Part shown: piece by piece, positions 25,883 to 36,207 of the stretch
Layout of the letters: each line of letters begins with the position of its first letter
How positions within the stretch are numbered: the first letter of the stretch is position 1
NCBI GenBank assembly: GCA_016936505.1
Contig: JAFGXS010000011.1
Location: 121,765 to 185,764, forward strand
DNA: 64,000 bases
Direction: 5' to 3'
Origin: Bacteroidales bacterium
GTDB taxonomy: Bacteria > Bacteroidota > Bacteroidia > Bacteroidales > F082
Translations under genes and position numbers: made by a program
The notes under the pieces: model-generated
The model's database searches: none
What the model was told of the DNA's origin: nothing
The model's input: only the letters and a program-made list of their open reading frames with translations

Positions 25883-27247
25883 ATGAGAAAATCCGGTAAA
25901 AAATACCTGCTCATTTCTGTCATTGCAGTTGTATTGATCATTATTATCGTACTGGTCATAAAGAAAAGCAAATCACAAGAAGGCCAGAAAGTTACAGTTG
26001 AAAAAGTAGAAAAAAGAACTCTTATTCAAACTGTTTCTGCCAACGGACAGATAGAGCCGGCTGTAAATGTAAAAATCAGCCCCTATATTTCCGGAGAAGT
26101 AGTGAGCCTTTATGTAAAAGAAGGAGACTACGTTACCAAAGGTGAAAAACTGGCTAAGATTGACCCAAAGATTTACATTTCTGCTTATCAGCAAAACAAA
26201 GCTTCTGTTGAAACAGCTAAAGCCAACGAAGCCAATATGAAATCTAAACTGGCAGAGGCACAGGCACAATTTGTTAAAGCACAGCTGGATTTCAGCAGAA
26301 GCGAAAAATTATGGAAAAGTAATGTGATTTCTGCTTCTGATTATGATGCAGCCAAAGCAACTTTTTCTGTGGCCAAGTCAACAGTAACAGGTGCTCAAGA
26401 AAGCTATAAAGCCAGTCAGTACCAAGTTAAAAATGCCGAAGCTCAGATGCAGCAGGCAGAAGATAATTTAAACAGAACCACTATTTACGCTCCAAATAAC
26501 GGAACGGTTTCGCAACTAAATGTAGAAGTTGGAGAACGGGTTACCGGAGCTTCCCAGTTTTCTTCGGGTACAGAAATTATGAGTATTGCTAATCTGGATG
26601 TAATGGAAGCAACCGTTGAAGTAAACGAAAATGATATTGTTCAGGTTGCTTTAAACGATACAGCAATTATTGAGGTGGATGCTTATCTGAACCATCCGTT
26701 TAAAGGAATTGTTACACAAATTGCTACATCAGCAAATACAACCGGGACAAGCGTGGATCAGGTAACTAATTTTGATGTAAAAATCAGAATCCTGAAATCC
26801 TCATATCAGGATTTAATCAAACCTAATAACCCCATTCCTTCTCCTTTCAGACCCGGCATGTCAGCTACCGTTGACATTCAGACACAGAGAGCTGATCAGG
26901 TTCTTTCGGTTCCGATTCAGGCAGTAACCACCCGTGCTCCTGAGAAAAAAGCCGAAATGCCCAACAGTGAAAAACGAGCCAGAGAAAAGCTGAATGAAAA
27001 GAAAACAGCTTCAGTTGATACAGAAGCTGCCAAAACCCAGGAATATGTTTTCCTTTACGACAACGGTATAGCCAAACTTCAGAAAGTTAAAACCGGTATT
27101 CAGAACAACATGTACATACAAATTCTGGACGGTGTAACAGAAGGACAAGAAGTGATCACTGCTCCCTACGAACTTGTATCAAAAAAACTGAAAAACGGAG
27201 ATGAAGTAAAAAAAGTTTCACAAAAAGAACTTTTTAGTACTCGTTAG
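25883..27247 (+). CDS. HlyD/MacA-type periplasmic adaptor protein
   Basis: 454 residues. An N-terminal transmembrane anchor (LLISVIAVVLIIIIVLVI, residues 10-27) is followed by a lipoyl-like half (ISPYISGEVVSLYVKEGDYV near residue 62), a long helical hairpin with coiled-coil spacing (about 100-195), the second lipoyl half (IYAPNNGTVSQLNVEVGERV) and a beta-barrel domain. These link an inner-membrane pump to a TolC channel. In Bacteroidota the adaptor is usually followed by MacB-like permease genes; here the next gene is tsaB, so the pump must be encoded elsewhere. Confidence 0.92.
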   Translation: MRKSGKKYLLISVIAVVLIIIIVLVIKKSKSQEGQKVTVEKVEKRTLIQTVSANGQIEPAVNVKISPYISGEVVSLYVKEGDYVTKGEKLAKIDPKIYISAYQQNKASVETAKANEANMKSKLAEAQAQFVKAQLDFSRSEKLWKSNVISASDYDAAKATFSVAKSTVTGAQESYKASQYQVKNAEAQMQQAEDNLNRTTIYAPNNGTVSQLNVEVGERVTGASQFSSGTEIMSIANLDVMEATVEVNENDIVQVALNDTAIIEVDAYLNHPFKGIVTQIATSANTTGTSVDQVTNFDVKIRILKSSYQDLIKPNNPIPSPFRPGMSATVDIQTQRADQVLSVPIQAVTTRAPEKKAEMPNSEKRAREKLNEKKTASVDTEAAKTQEYVFLYDNGIAKLQKVKTGIQNNMYIQILDGVTEGQEVITAPYELVSKKLKNGDEVKKVSQKELFSTR

Positions 27248-27269
27248 ATTTGAGTTAAAAAACAAGATT

Positions 27270-27983
27270 TTGGCCTTAATATTAAGTATTGAAACCTCAA
27301 CCAGAGTATGTTCCGTAGCACTTTCTCAAGATGGAATGCTATTGGCTATGGAGGAAAGTACTACTCAAAATTCACACGCCGAACAAATTACTGTATTTGC
27401 CGAAGGGGTATTATATAAAGCCGGAAAAAATTTCATTGATCTTGATGCCATAGCCGTAAGTAAAGGACCGGGTTCCTATACCGGACTTCGCATAGGAGTT
27501 TCTACAGCCAAAGGATTCTGTTATTCTCTGGACAAACCTTTAATCTCAGTAGGCACTTTGCCATCGCTGGCTTCGGGGATGATTCAGCAACTTGGTATGG
27601 AAGGCAGAAATCCTGAGGAATATTTATTCTGCCCAATGATAGATGCGCGGCGTATGGAAGTATATGCTGCAATTTACGACAACTCACTAATTGTTCAAAG
27701 AAGGGTACAAGCAGAAGTTATTGATGAAGAATCTTATTCAGAATTCCTTGTTAAAAAGCCTGTATTTTTTATCGGCGACGGTGCACCGAAGTGTCAGGAA
27801 ATTCTGGGAAAAAATAAAAATGCATTGTTTACAGACGAACCTTTTCTACCCTCTGCCCGGTACATGATTCCCATTGCTGAAGAGAAATTCAAAAACAACG
27901 ATTTTGAAGACGTAGCCTACTTTGAACCATTTTACCTTAAAGATTTTATTCCGGGGGTATCGCGTGTAAAAGGTTTAAAATAA
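27270..27983 (+). CDS. tsaB: tRNA N6-threonylcarbamoyladenosine synthesis protein TsaB
   Basis: Partner of TsaD and TsaE in making t6A37 of ANN-decoding tRNAs. 237 residues with the inactive ASKHA-type fold: ILSIETSTRVCSVALSQDG at the N-terminus, SHAEQITVFAEGVL near 35, and AVSKGPGSYTGLRIGVSTAK near 62-81. The start is TTG at 27270, which gives the normal family N-terminus (M/L-ALILSIETST). Ends before a bidirectional terminator. Confidence 0.95.
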   Translation: MALILSIETSTRVCSVALSQDGMLLAMEESTTQNSHAEQITVFAEGVLYKAGKNFIDLDAIAVSKGPGSYTGLRIGVSTAKGFCYSLDKPLISVGTLPSLASGMIQQLGMEGRNPEEYLFCPMIDARRMEVYAAIYDNSLIVQRRVQAEVIDEESYSEFLVKKPVFFIGDGAPKCQEILGKNKNALFTDEPFLPSARYMIPIAEEKFKNNDFEDVAYFEPFYLKDFIPGVSRVKGLK

Positions 27984-27994
27984 AGATTCAAAAT

Positions 27995-28033
27995 AAAAAA
28001 AGAGGTTCCAATTGAAACCTCTTTCTCTTTTTT
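27995..28033. terminator. Bidirectional terminator between tsaB and mscS
   Basis: Stem AGAGGTT/AACCTCT at 28001-28022 with A run on the left and TTCTCTTTTTT on the right; serves converging tsaB (plus) and mscS (minus). Confidence 0.75.
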
Positions 28034-28044
28034 ATCAATTTATA

Positions 28045-28884
28045 TTAACTGATCTTATCAAGGTGTACATCCATTTGCGGAAATGGAATGTTAATTCCCT
28101 GTTTTCCGGCATTCTTGTAATATTTCTCATTCAGATCAAAAAATACACCCCAGTAATCAGCAGCATTTACCCAAACACGGACCGTTAGATTTACTGAGCT
28201 ATCGGCCAGTTCTGCAAGAGCAACAAAAGGCTCCGGATCTTTCAAAATCCTGCCATCTTCTGCAACAAGTTTCAGAATAAATGATTTAGCAGTGTCATAA
28301 TCATCACCATAACCAATGCCAAAAGTCCAATCCACACGCCGATTGGCCTGGGTACTAAAGTTCGTTATTGAACCATTGGAGAGGCCTCCGTTAGGAACCA
28401 GAATAGTTTTATTGTCGGGAGATGTTAATACGGTAACAAAAACATGAATTTCTTTCACTACACCACTGTATCCCTGGGCTGTAATAAAATCACCAACTTT
28501 AAATGGTTTAAACAAAAGAATCATTACTCCACCGGCAAAATTCTGAAGTGTTCCTGATAAAGCCATACCCACAGCCAAACCTGCAGCACCTAAAATTGCT
28601 ATAAAGGAAGTCATCTGAACTCCGGCCATTCCCATAACACTAATGATAAGCAGAACCTTTAAAAGGATACTAATGATACTTTTCAGAAAAGAAGAAAGTG
28701 AAGGATCAACACTACTCTTATCCATAAGCTTGTGTGAGGCTTTTGTCAACAACTTAATGACCCACAAACCCAGAAGTAAAACAACAATTGCGCCCAGCAA
28801 CCTGAGTCCGTATTGTGTACTGAAATCAAGAACTTTTTCCCATAATCCGGAGGCGTTCTTTGTTAAACCATCCAAAGTATCCAT
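28045..28884 (-). CDS. mscS: MscS-type mechanosensitive channel
   Basis: 279 residues, close to E. coli MscS in length. Three hydrophobic helices occupy about residues 20-125; the pore helix region ILGAAGLAVGMALSGTLQNFAGG is shown in part as GAAGLAVGMALSGTLQNFA with the Gly/Ala spacing of the family. The cytosolic beta domain begins PFKVGDFITAQGYSGVVKEI. It opens under membrane tension and protects against osmotic downshock. Lies 33 bases after sprA on the same strand. Confidence 0.94.
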   Translation of the reverse strand: MDTLDGLTKNASGLWEKVLDFSTQYGLRLLGAIVVLLLGLWVIKLLTKASHKLMDKSSVDPSLSSFLKSIISILLKVLLIISVMGMAGVQMTSFIAILGAAGLAVGMALSGTLQNFAGGVMILLFKPFKVGDFITAQGYSGVVKEIHVFVTVLTSPDNKTILVPNGGLSNGSITNFSTQANRRVDWTFGIGYGDDYDTAKSFILKLVAEDGRILKDPEPFVALAELADSSVNLTVRVWVNAADYWGVFFDLNEKYYKNAGKQGINIPFPQMDVHLDKIS

Positions 28885-28917
28885 AATTTTTAATTTTTTT
28901 TTTAATACTAATTCTAT

Positions 28918-31900
28918 TTACTGTCCGATTAAAAATCTCAATGTAAAACCACCACTTGAAGAAGCATTTAAAAATTGTGTAGAAATATACGGATTATTTT
29001 TATTCCAATTAAAATATGCTCTCAATTGTAAACTCTGACTCAACATATAGTCGGCAGCGAAGTTTACATTATATTGTTTTGAACCAGATGAAACCTGATT
29101 ATTGTTTTCATCAATTCTTCTGAGTATGGTTTTATTATCCTGAACACCTATGTCGAGTTTCAGATTTAAGTCAGTATTGTACTTTTTAGTAGGTTTGCCC
29201 GAAAAATTGGCAACAGAAAACTTAAGACCTTTCAGGCGATAACTCAGTCCCACAACCACTTCCTTTCCGTCAATTTCGGTAATCTGGTTATTGATAAAGC
29301 TCAAAACAATATTTCTCGACTTTTTATACTCCAGTCTTCCACCCAGACTGTTCTTAAGGGTAAAATCTATACCTATTAACGGGCTGAACTGTTCGTAAAA
29401 TGAAACCTGACCTAAATCGTATTGGCTGATGAAATTATTGCTATTGTCGTAATATTTGCCTATATTATTTGTGTCATAATTTAAATTGGTAGCCCATGAA
29501 TTGATGCTTAAAATTGAACTATAACCATGCGTAATATTAAGACTTCTGAAAATTTTAGCAATGGGTTTAATCCGGGTAAGTCCGTTAAAGGAAATTCTCC
29601 AGTTCGGGAAAGGAATGAGCGGAAACGTTCTGCCCACGTCAATTCCATTAGCACTTTGGCCTGAATAGGCAGCCAGAAAAGCATAATACATTACCTGCTG
29701 TTGTGTGGAAGTATAGCCCAAAGGATATTGAGCCCCTGCCACACTATCAAAAACATACTGTCCTGACCATGACGGATTACCTCTGGCGAGTCTTTCGGCT
29801 ACCACCGGACGGAGTAACTTGAATTGCTCAAAGGCAGCAGAAATATTATCAGAATTATTCTTTTCAAAGAATGTCTTGATAAAGGGATAAGTAATACTGA
29901 AGTTTCCGGCAGCCTGGCCCGAGAAGTCCGTGAAGCTTTGACTTTCGGGATAGTATCTGAAATAAGAGGTATAATTATTGGCAAAAATTCTGTTCCCGTC
30001 AATGTCAATAGTTATGGCATTTAAAATATTTCCGTTGACCTTATACGATAACTGATCAGTATATTTTTTAACGTATGCCTGGTTCAACGTTGTATCATAG
30101 GTTAACCATCCATTCCGGGCTGCTGTATAACGAATATCTTTCTGGCTTCCCAACACAAATCCCAACCCCGGTGCATTCATGGAAGTATTCATTCCCAACA
30201 CATTGGGTACAGGCATAAATCCAGGCAACTGTGTACCATCTGATTTACGATAAACGAAGCTGGCATTCTTAAACATCATCAGGAACTTAAAAATACCATC
30301 CACAATTTTATTTCCGCTTTTTTGTGCTTCAACTTTCTTCTGGTTGCCCGGTTTTCTTGCCAAAGGATTACCCATAGGAGGTCCCCCGGGACCACTTTGC
30401 CTGTTGTTAACACTTGAATTAATTCTTTTCAGGAAGGGTATTTTATTGTACAATTTTACCAGATCAACTCCACCGTTTACCTGAATATTCCGGGCATTCT
30501 CAATTGTACTTCCAAGTCGTTGTTGCACATCATACGATGATGAGTTCCAATTATATTGCCCCTGATAACTGGCCGTCAGATTTGTCCAGTCAGTAAGTGG
30601 AAGTTTGGATAATGGAACCTGATACGATAACTGCACCGAATGGTTATAATTTTGTAAGGTTCCCATACTTCCTATCTGATCCCAGATCTGACGTTTATAT
30701 TCTTCCCATTCCTGTGTATCCCTATCAGGATAAATTTGAGGTTCACGAATATATGCATTAGCACCGGCAACAAAGTCCAAAGTAAGAGAAGATGAAAAAT
30801 CATACTTCATGGTATAGTTCCTGGTCCACGTCCAAGAACGTTTGTAAGTCGGATAAGTAATAATATCTCCTTCACTCTTATCGCGGTACAACCGACGGTT
30901 AAACAACCTGTGCATATTGGTTTGGAAGGAAAGTACCTTGGGGAACAAATTAAAATTAAAATCTTTCAACCATTGCAACCAGGGAGAATTCATTTTCTTA
31001 TCCTTGGCAAAAGGCCTGATTGGTTTTGGCTGACGGCTGTAATTATATGACAGACCTCCCTGGTAATTCAAAAGATTGTCTGACTTGATATCAATATTAC
31101 GATGAAAGATTTGTGAATAAGCAAATGAAACATTGAAATTTGATAAATCATAAATTCTTGTTTTACCCTGTTTTCCAGGACGAACCACTCTGTTTTTATG
31201 CACATTCATCAAATTGACATTTGTCCTTCGGGTATAGTCAACAACCATATTCCATATCGAATCACGCTCAGCTTTCGTAGCATAAGTACTTAAATCGTCT
31301 TTAAGTTTGACATCAGGGTTAAGCGGATTGTATTTTGGAACAATAAGTCCTTTGCCATAATCCACATGCAAAGGAATGGTAAGCCCTGCTTTCTTGGGCA
31401 GCATTTTGCCTAAATCCAGATCAGTGGCAACAGTATAATTGGTGTTATTATCCTGCGAAATTTCATTGATGTGCTGATCAAGGCTTCCAAAACCGGCAGA
31501 TTTAAACGTACCACTGGCCGAAATTCTTCCCAAATCAGCAAGATTAGCATCCAATCGCCCCGTAGCTGCCCATCCTGAAGTTTTGTTGTAATCAGTAAGG
31601 CGTAACTCATCGAGCCAGACGATAGCACTCTTGGGTTGACCGTCATCATTAAGCGAGGTTCCTATTCTTTTAGGGTTAATTACCCCTATAAGAACGCCCC
31701 GAACATCACCCAGATTCGGGTTCCCAACCACAGTAATTTTATTGGCCCCGTCGTATTCAGAGTAAGGTGAAAACAATGTAACATTGGAATTAGCCTGGCG
31801 CATTTCAACATTACGATCCTGCTTTACCTGAACCAGCTTTTCCAGATCAATATCCATTTGATTGGCAACCGGCCAAATAGCATCCGGATTTGCAGAAGAG

Positions 31901-34900
31901 GTATACCATGGAGTTAGCTCAAGCGGAATCTCATATTGATAATAATTTTGTGTAAAATCGGAACCCACGCGAATGAAAACGTGCAAATCTCCATTCTTAA
32001 TATCTTCATTGGCATACAGTTTTTCACCATGCACAAACATCTGGAGTTTCTTGTACTGTCTGAAATCATAGGCTACATTTTTATATGCCGCACGTGCATC
32101 TCCGTCTGCCAGATTTTCAACAGTATATTCCAGCGACTGCTCATTAAGCTTAACGTAATTGGTGGTTCCGTAATTTATTTCTCTTTGTATACCCGGAGGA
32201 ATAACATAAGGCACAGGGGTACGATTGGCATTTTCTTCCAGGTTAACGGTAGAAATCACAAAATGAGTATTATCTGAATTATCGCTGGTAAGGTATTCAT
32301 TTTGCGGAAGCAACGATTCCTGATACTGTCGCCAGTCGCCCCTTACCAGATCAAAAGTAGCAAAACGACAAACAATAGGTTTTTTAAAGCCTTTCATAAA
32401 CACACGCATGAAGCGAATAGATTGGAAATCGCTGATATTTCCCACCACTTTATTAGGAATCCGGACGGGTATTTTAAACTGGTACCACTTTACGCTGGTT
32501 GTTTCGCCATTGGGCAAACGAATATTTGCTGCCTGATGAATATCAGTAATATAATTTTCTCCCACCTGCATTTGGGTCGGATCCAAATCAACTTTGTACT
32601 GATAATAACGTTCCGTTTCGTTCAGTGTATTATCGTTATTGATATCTTCCTTGTTAGGCAAATTGGTAGCCGACGTATTGTAACCTTCAGTCGTCTGAGC
32701 CGCAGTTGGTGAATTTCCTTCCGATTCGTTGTATTTTTTGTACCGTTCGGTTATGCTTGAATATAGCGGATTATTATCATAATCTGTTCCGCGGTAATAA
32801 TGATAGTCGTCAGATGAAGGGTCTTTCAATGCATTTACATACGCTTCAGAATTTGAACCGAACTTATTCCTGATCAAATCAAGATACTGATTGGCAAAGA
32901 AATTTTCTTCAGCAGTATCGCTCAAGCCGTCATATCCAACATCCTGAAAAGGCCTTGATCCGGCAATATTACTGAAAGATTCCGTCAGCGACTGCTGGCT
33001 GGGAACCCTTCCCCAGATTGTTGTATCCACATTTTGAACCGTTGCAGAGGTAGGTAGTCCGTTTTCATAACTCTTGCGACCGTCGCGAAGCAGATCTTCC
33101 GAAACATCACCCAAATCAATATATAACTCGCCACTGTTGGTGTTGTCATCTGTAAACGGATCCATCATCCAGAACTCAATATACTGGATGTTGGCGGCAT
33201 CAAAATCTGTAGTTTCCAAACTTCGCATCATACCCCCCCACCGTGTTTCGGGCTGATCGAGAGAACCATCTGAGGCAATCCCGGCAGAATACGGTCCGGG
33301 ATTAACATCATAGTTATACGGTCCTTTCTCCGATGGGAAAAATGCAAGGTTCAGAACCGGAATATTGGTTGGAACCCCGTTAGGAATATCCTTGTTGGGA
33401 AATACTTCTGTTTCGAGTACCTGGCGGGTAGAATTTTTTGATATTTCATCCTTGGTAACATTGGGTGGTCTGTAGCCTCCGCGAACATCATAAAACAAAG
33501 TAGGATCAATGATATACCAGGCAAAAACAGCTCGGTTCTTACCATAATCAAGACCCGAACCTGAAGTTGACTCAGGAAATAAGCCAGGCTGACCCTGTGG
33601 TGTACTGGCCAGAAACCATGAATTAACATTAGTAAGATCGATGGTTGACTTGGCTCCCTCAAAGTCATCAATATAGCTGGTTCCTGTTTTACCAATCACT
33701 TTGGAATGCCCCGGGAAAAACTGGGCAAACTCACCGTTAAATACCACTTTGGAAGGAACAGTGGGTGAAACTCCGGGAAACCTTGAAACCAGTTTGGTCA
33801 GCCAGCGTGAATCTTTTGAATAAGCAAAATCCATTCCCCAAATTGTGTTGGAAACAGGGTCCTGACCATAGTTTATCTTTTGTGTCAGCGGTCGTTCATG
33901 TAAATTCATCAGGGTGGCTCCCATCTGAAAATAGGGATTAAAAACATGGTTCACATGAAAACCCATCATGGTTTTTTGTTGCAGGTTAAACATGGAATTA
34001 TTTTCGAGCGAAACATTAATCGGCGTTCCGGAATTTAATATTCCCTGATTCAAAATATTTACTCTTCCCAAAGTGTAGTCAACCGTATAATCCACATTTT
34101 CTACCAAAGGAACTCCACCGGCTGTTACTTTTACCGAACCCGGAGGAACATTCATGGCATTTAAACTAATTTCCGAACCTGAAGACTGAGATTTATAATA
34201 TCCTTCCAGAATGTATTTATTTTTATCGGCATATTGCTGCGCTGTAGATTTGGTTGTGGTATACAACGAATCATAAGCATATTTGTCAGCCAGTTGCGGA
34301 TCGTTGGGAAAAATAGAATCGTGGACAAAACTGCCAAACGGTTCCAAAACAGGAAAATACAAACGGCCGTTGCTCGCCTGAAAGGTTCCGCCTTTGGTCT
34401 CGGCTCCATCAATAAAATCGAAAAAGCCATCGCCTCCGGGAACAGGGTTTAACTGAGAATCGAGGTTATCCAGGTCAAACAAATGAATAAGCGGAATACC
34501 TTTAACCTTATCACTTCCTTCGGTAAAATATCCGGTAGGCACTCCCTGATTGTTTCCCGAATACAAAATATTCAATACAAAATCTGAGCTTTGAACCTGA
34601 TAAGCGCCGATAGAATAAACGTTTTTCATCATCAGGTTCCACATGGGCATATGGGTATTCAGCGAATTGCTCTTCAGCAGCTTAACAACAAGATCGTTAG
34701 GAGAATTAATTCCCTGATCTGAAAATTCACCCACCTGATAAACCCCGGGTTTACCAATCACAGTGTACTGAAATGCAACAGCAAGCACCTGATCTCTGTT
34801 TAGTGTTGTGTTGAGAGAGATAAAACCAAGCTTTGTATTAACAGTATACTCGGAAGAGTTTAAACGACGCGCACTCTCAACCTTAACAAAATCTTCACCC

Positions 34901-36186
34901 GATGTTAAATATCCTGTTTGCCCGATATTAAAAGGATCGCCTGTAAGATAAGTTGTTACCGTATTAATATTGCGAATCTGTGCGGTATCAATGCGAGTCA
35001 AAAGATTGTTAGAATTATTACTTGGAATCAGGCCAGAAACATTGGGTTGAATCTTATCGTTAAAAATCTCTGATGCTTTTCCTTCACCCAAATCGGTAAA
35101 AGCCACAATATTTCTGTTGTTGTTACTCGGGGGACCGATATTGGTAACCCAGACTTCAATTTTTGTAATGTTAATATCAGAACTCACAATGGGCAAAGTG
35201 CTGAGTGCTTTTTCATACCGATCACGAAAATACTGGCTCAGGAAAAAATGCTTGTTTTCCTCATAATCAAGCGGGGTCAGATTAAAACTATTCTGTTGAG
35301 CCCCGTTCTGAACCGTAATATTTTTGGTTTCGCTTTGCTGTTGCGAGAAAATACCCGTTATGGTTGTTTTTCCAAACTGTAGTTCTGTTTTTACACCAAA
35401 CAAACTTTGTGCTCCCTGAATCAGGGTAGAATTTAGCGGCATACTTACATTACCGGCCTCGATTGATTTAATAATATCATCTTCCTTTCCGGTATATTTC
35501 AGCTTCAGCGTGTTCTCAAAGTTAAATGCTGATTCGGTATTGTAATTTGCCCGAAAAGAAAGTTTATCACCAATCTGAGCCGCCACGTTCATTTGAATCT
35601 TTTCGTTGAAATCAAAATTCGTGGAACGCCTTTGTCGTGTATCCAACTGCGGATCGTCACGGTAATTCGACAACACACCAAAACTCACCTCTGCAGATCC
35701 CTGTGGTCTGATGTTGATCGTATTGCTACCAAAAATCTGCTCAAAAGCCTTTCCTTTAATGTAAAGCTTGGGAATAAGCTGGGTTCCGTTTGCCGTTCCT
35801 CTGGTTGCAGCCTTTTGTTGCCAGTATTTCTGAATACTTTCTGTAGACTGATATTGCTGATACTCATCAAAGTTCATGATCACCGGTGTACGGTAATCAA
35901 AATCTCCGACAGTAGTAACAAACTTATAGGTATTGGTAACCGGATCGTACACAATCTTACGTGTAATATTTTTTGGCAGTTTGAGATACAACGGACTGTT
36001 GGTAATAGTATCTAAAGACGGAATTCCGGTAAGGTCGTAAAAAGGAAACAGAAGTTTTGGTTTCAGAGAATCGGAAACGGCGGGTACACTTTGTGCTTGT
36101 AGCGTTGACAATGCAAAGAACATCAACACTAACCCAATCGTAAATCTACAAATGTGTATACGTTTTCGACTCAATTTATCATTCAT
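28918..36186 (-). CDS. sprA: SprA/Sov, outer-membrane translocon of the type IX secretion system
   Basis: 2,422 residues, the size of known SprA proteins, which form a very large single-chain outer-membrane barrel through which T9SS cargo leaves. The signal peptide ends STLQAQ near residue 32. Throughout, the sequence has the alternating polar/aromatic strands of a barrel and family landmarks such as GSAEVSFGVLSNYRDDPQLD near residue 165, FINMLAF-free but SprA-typical KSAIVWLDELRLTDYNKTSG near residue 1515, and the C-terminal barrel strand GGFTLRFLIGQ. It follows ruvA by 21 bases, an arrangement known in Bacteroidota. Its presence predicts a T9SS, although por/gld genes are not in this window. 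Confidence 0.97.
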   Translation of the reverse strand: MNDKLSRKRIHICRFTIGLVLMFFALSTLQAQSVPAVSDSLKPKLLFPFYDLTGIPSLDTITNSPLYLKLPKNITRKIVYDPVTNTYKFVTTVGDFDYRTPVIMNFDEYQQYQSTESIQKYWQQKAATRGTANGTQLIPKLYIKGKAFEQIFGSNTINIRPQGSAEVSFGVLSNYRDDPQLDTRQRRSTNFDFNEKIQMNVAAQIGDKLSFRANYNTESAFNFENTLKLKYTGKEDDIIKSIEAGNVSMPLNSTLIQGAQSLFGVKTELQFGKTTITGIFSQQQSETKNITVQNGAQQNSFNLTPLDYEENKHFFLSQYFRDRYEKALSTLPIVSSDINITKIEVWVTNIGPPSNNNRNIVAFTDLGEGKASEIFNDKIQPNVSGLIPSNNSNNLLTRIDTAQIRNINTVTTYLTGDPFNIGQTGYLTSGEDFVKVESARRLNSSEYTVNTKLGFISLNTTLNRDQVLAVAFQYTVIGKPGVYQVGEFSDQGINSPNDLVVKLLKSNSLNTHMPMWNLMMKNVYSIGAYQVQSSDFVLNILYSGNNQGVPTGYFTEGSDKVKGIPLIHLFDLDNLDSQLNPVPGGDGFFDFIDGAETKGGTFQASNGRLYFPVLEPFGSFVHDSIFPNDPQLADKYAYDSLYTTTKSTAQQYADKNKYILEGYYKSQSSGSEISLNAMNVPPGSVKVTAGGVPLVENVDYTVDYTLGRVNILNQGILNSGTPINVSLENNSMFNLQQKTMMGFHVNHVFNPYFQMGATLMNLHERPLTQKINYGQDPVSNTIWGMDFAYSKDSRWLTKLVSRFPGVSPTVPSKVVFNGEFAQFFPGHSKVIGKTGTSYIDDFEGAKSTIDLTNVNSWFLASTPQGQPGLFPESTSGSGLDYGKNRAVFAWYIIDPTLFYDVRGGYRPPNVTKDEISKNSTRQVLETEVFPNKDIPNGVPTNIPVLNLAFFPSEKGPYNYDVNPGPYSAGIASDGSLDQPETRWGGMMRSLETTDFDAANIQYIEFWMMDPFTDDNTNSGELYIDLGDVSEDLLRDGRKSYENGLPTSATVQNVDTTIWGRVPSQQSLTESFSNIAGSRPFQDVGYDGLSDTAEENFFANQYLDLIRNKFGSNSEAYVNALKDPSSDDYHYYRGTDYDNNPLYSSITERYKKYNESEGNSPTAAQTTEGYNTSATNLPNKEDINNDNTLNETERYYQYKVDLDPTQMQVGENYITDIHQAANIRLPNGETTSVKWYQFKIPVRIPNKVVGNISDFQSIRFMRVFMKGFKKPIVCRFATFDLVRGDWRQYQESLLPQNEYLTSDNSDNTHFVISTVNLEENANRTPVPYVIPPGIQREINYGTTNYVKLNEQSLEYTVENLADGDARAAYKNVAYDFRQYKKLQMFVHGEKLYANEDIKNGDLHVFIRVGSDFTQNYYQYEIPLELTPWYTSSANPDAIWPVANQMDIDLEKLVQVKQDRNVEMRQANSNVTLFSPYSEYDGANKITVVGNPNLGDVRGVLIGVINPKRIGTSLNDDGQPKSAIVWLDELRLTDYNKTSGWAATGRLDANLADLGRISASGTFKSAGFGSLDQHINEISQDNNTNYTVATDLDLGKMLPKKAGLTIPLHVDYGKGLIVPKYNPLNPDVKLKDDLSTYATKAERDSIWNMVVDYTRRTNVNLMNVHKNRVVRPGKQGKTRIYDLSNFNVSFAYSQIFHRNIDIKSDNLLNYQGGLSYNYSRQPKPIRPFAKDKKMNSPWLQWLKDFNFNLFPKVLSFQTNMHRLFNRRLYRDKSEGDIITYPTYKRSWTWTRNYTMKYDFSSSLTLDFVAGANAYIREPQIYPDRDTQEWEEYKRQIWDQIGSMGTLQNYNHSVQLSYQVPLSKLPLTDWTNLTASYQGQYNWNSSSYDVQQRLGSTIENARNIQVNGGVDLVKLYNKIPFLKRINSSVNNRQSGPGGPPMGNPLARKPGNQKKVEAQKSGNKIVDGIFKFLMMFKNASFVYRKSDGTQLPGFMPVPNVLGMNTSMNAPGLGFVLGSQKDIRYTAARNGWLTYDTTLNQAYVKKYTDQLSYKVNGNILNAITIDIDGNRIFANNYTSYFRYYPESQSFTDFSGQAAGNFSITYPFIKTFFEKNNSDNISAAFEQFKLLRPVVAERLARGNPSWSGQYVFDSVAGAQYPLGYTSTQQQVMYYAFLAAYSGQSANGIDVGRTFPLIPFPNWRISFNGLTRIKPIAKIFRSLNITHGYSSILSINSWATNLNYDTNNIGKYYDNSNNFISQYDLGQVSFYEQFSPLIGIDFTLKNSLGGRLEYKKSRNIVLSFINNQITEIDGKEVVVGLSYRLKGLKFSVANFSGKPTKKYNTDLNLKLDIGVQDNKTILRRIDENNNQVSSGSKQYNVNFAADYMLSQSLQLRAYFNWNKNNPYISTQFLNASSSGGFTLRFLIGQ

Positions 36187-36207
36187 TAAACCAACAAAAA
36201 GCGGCTT

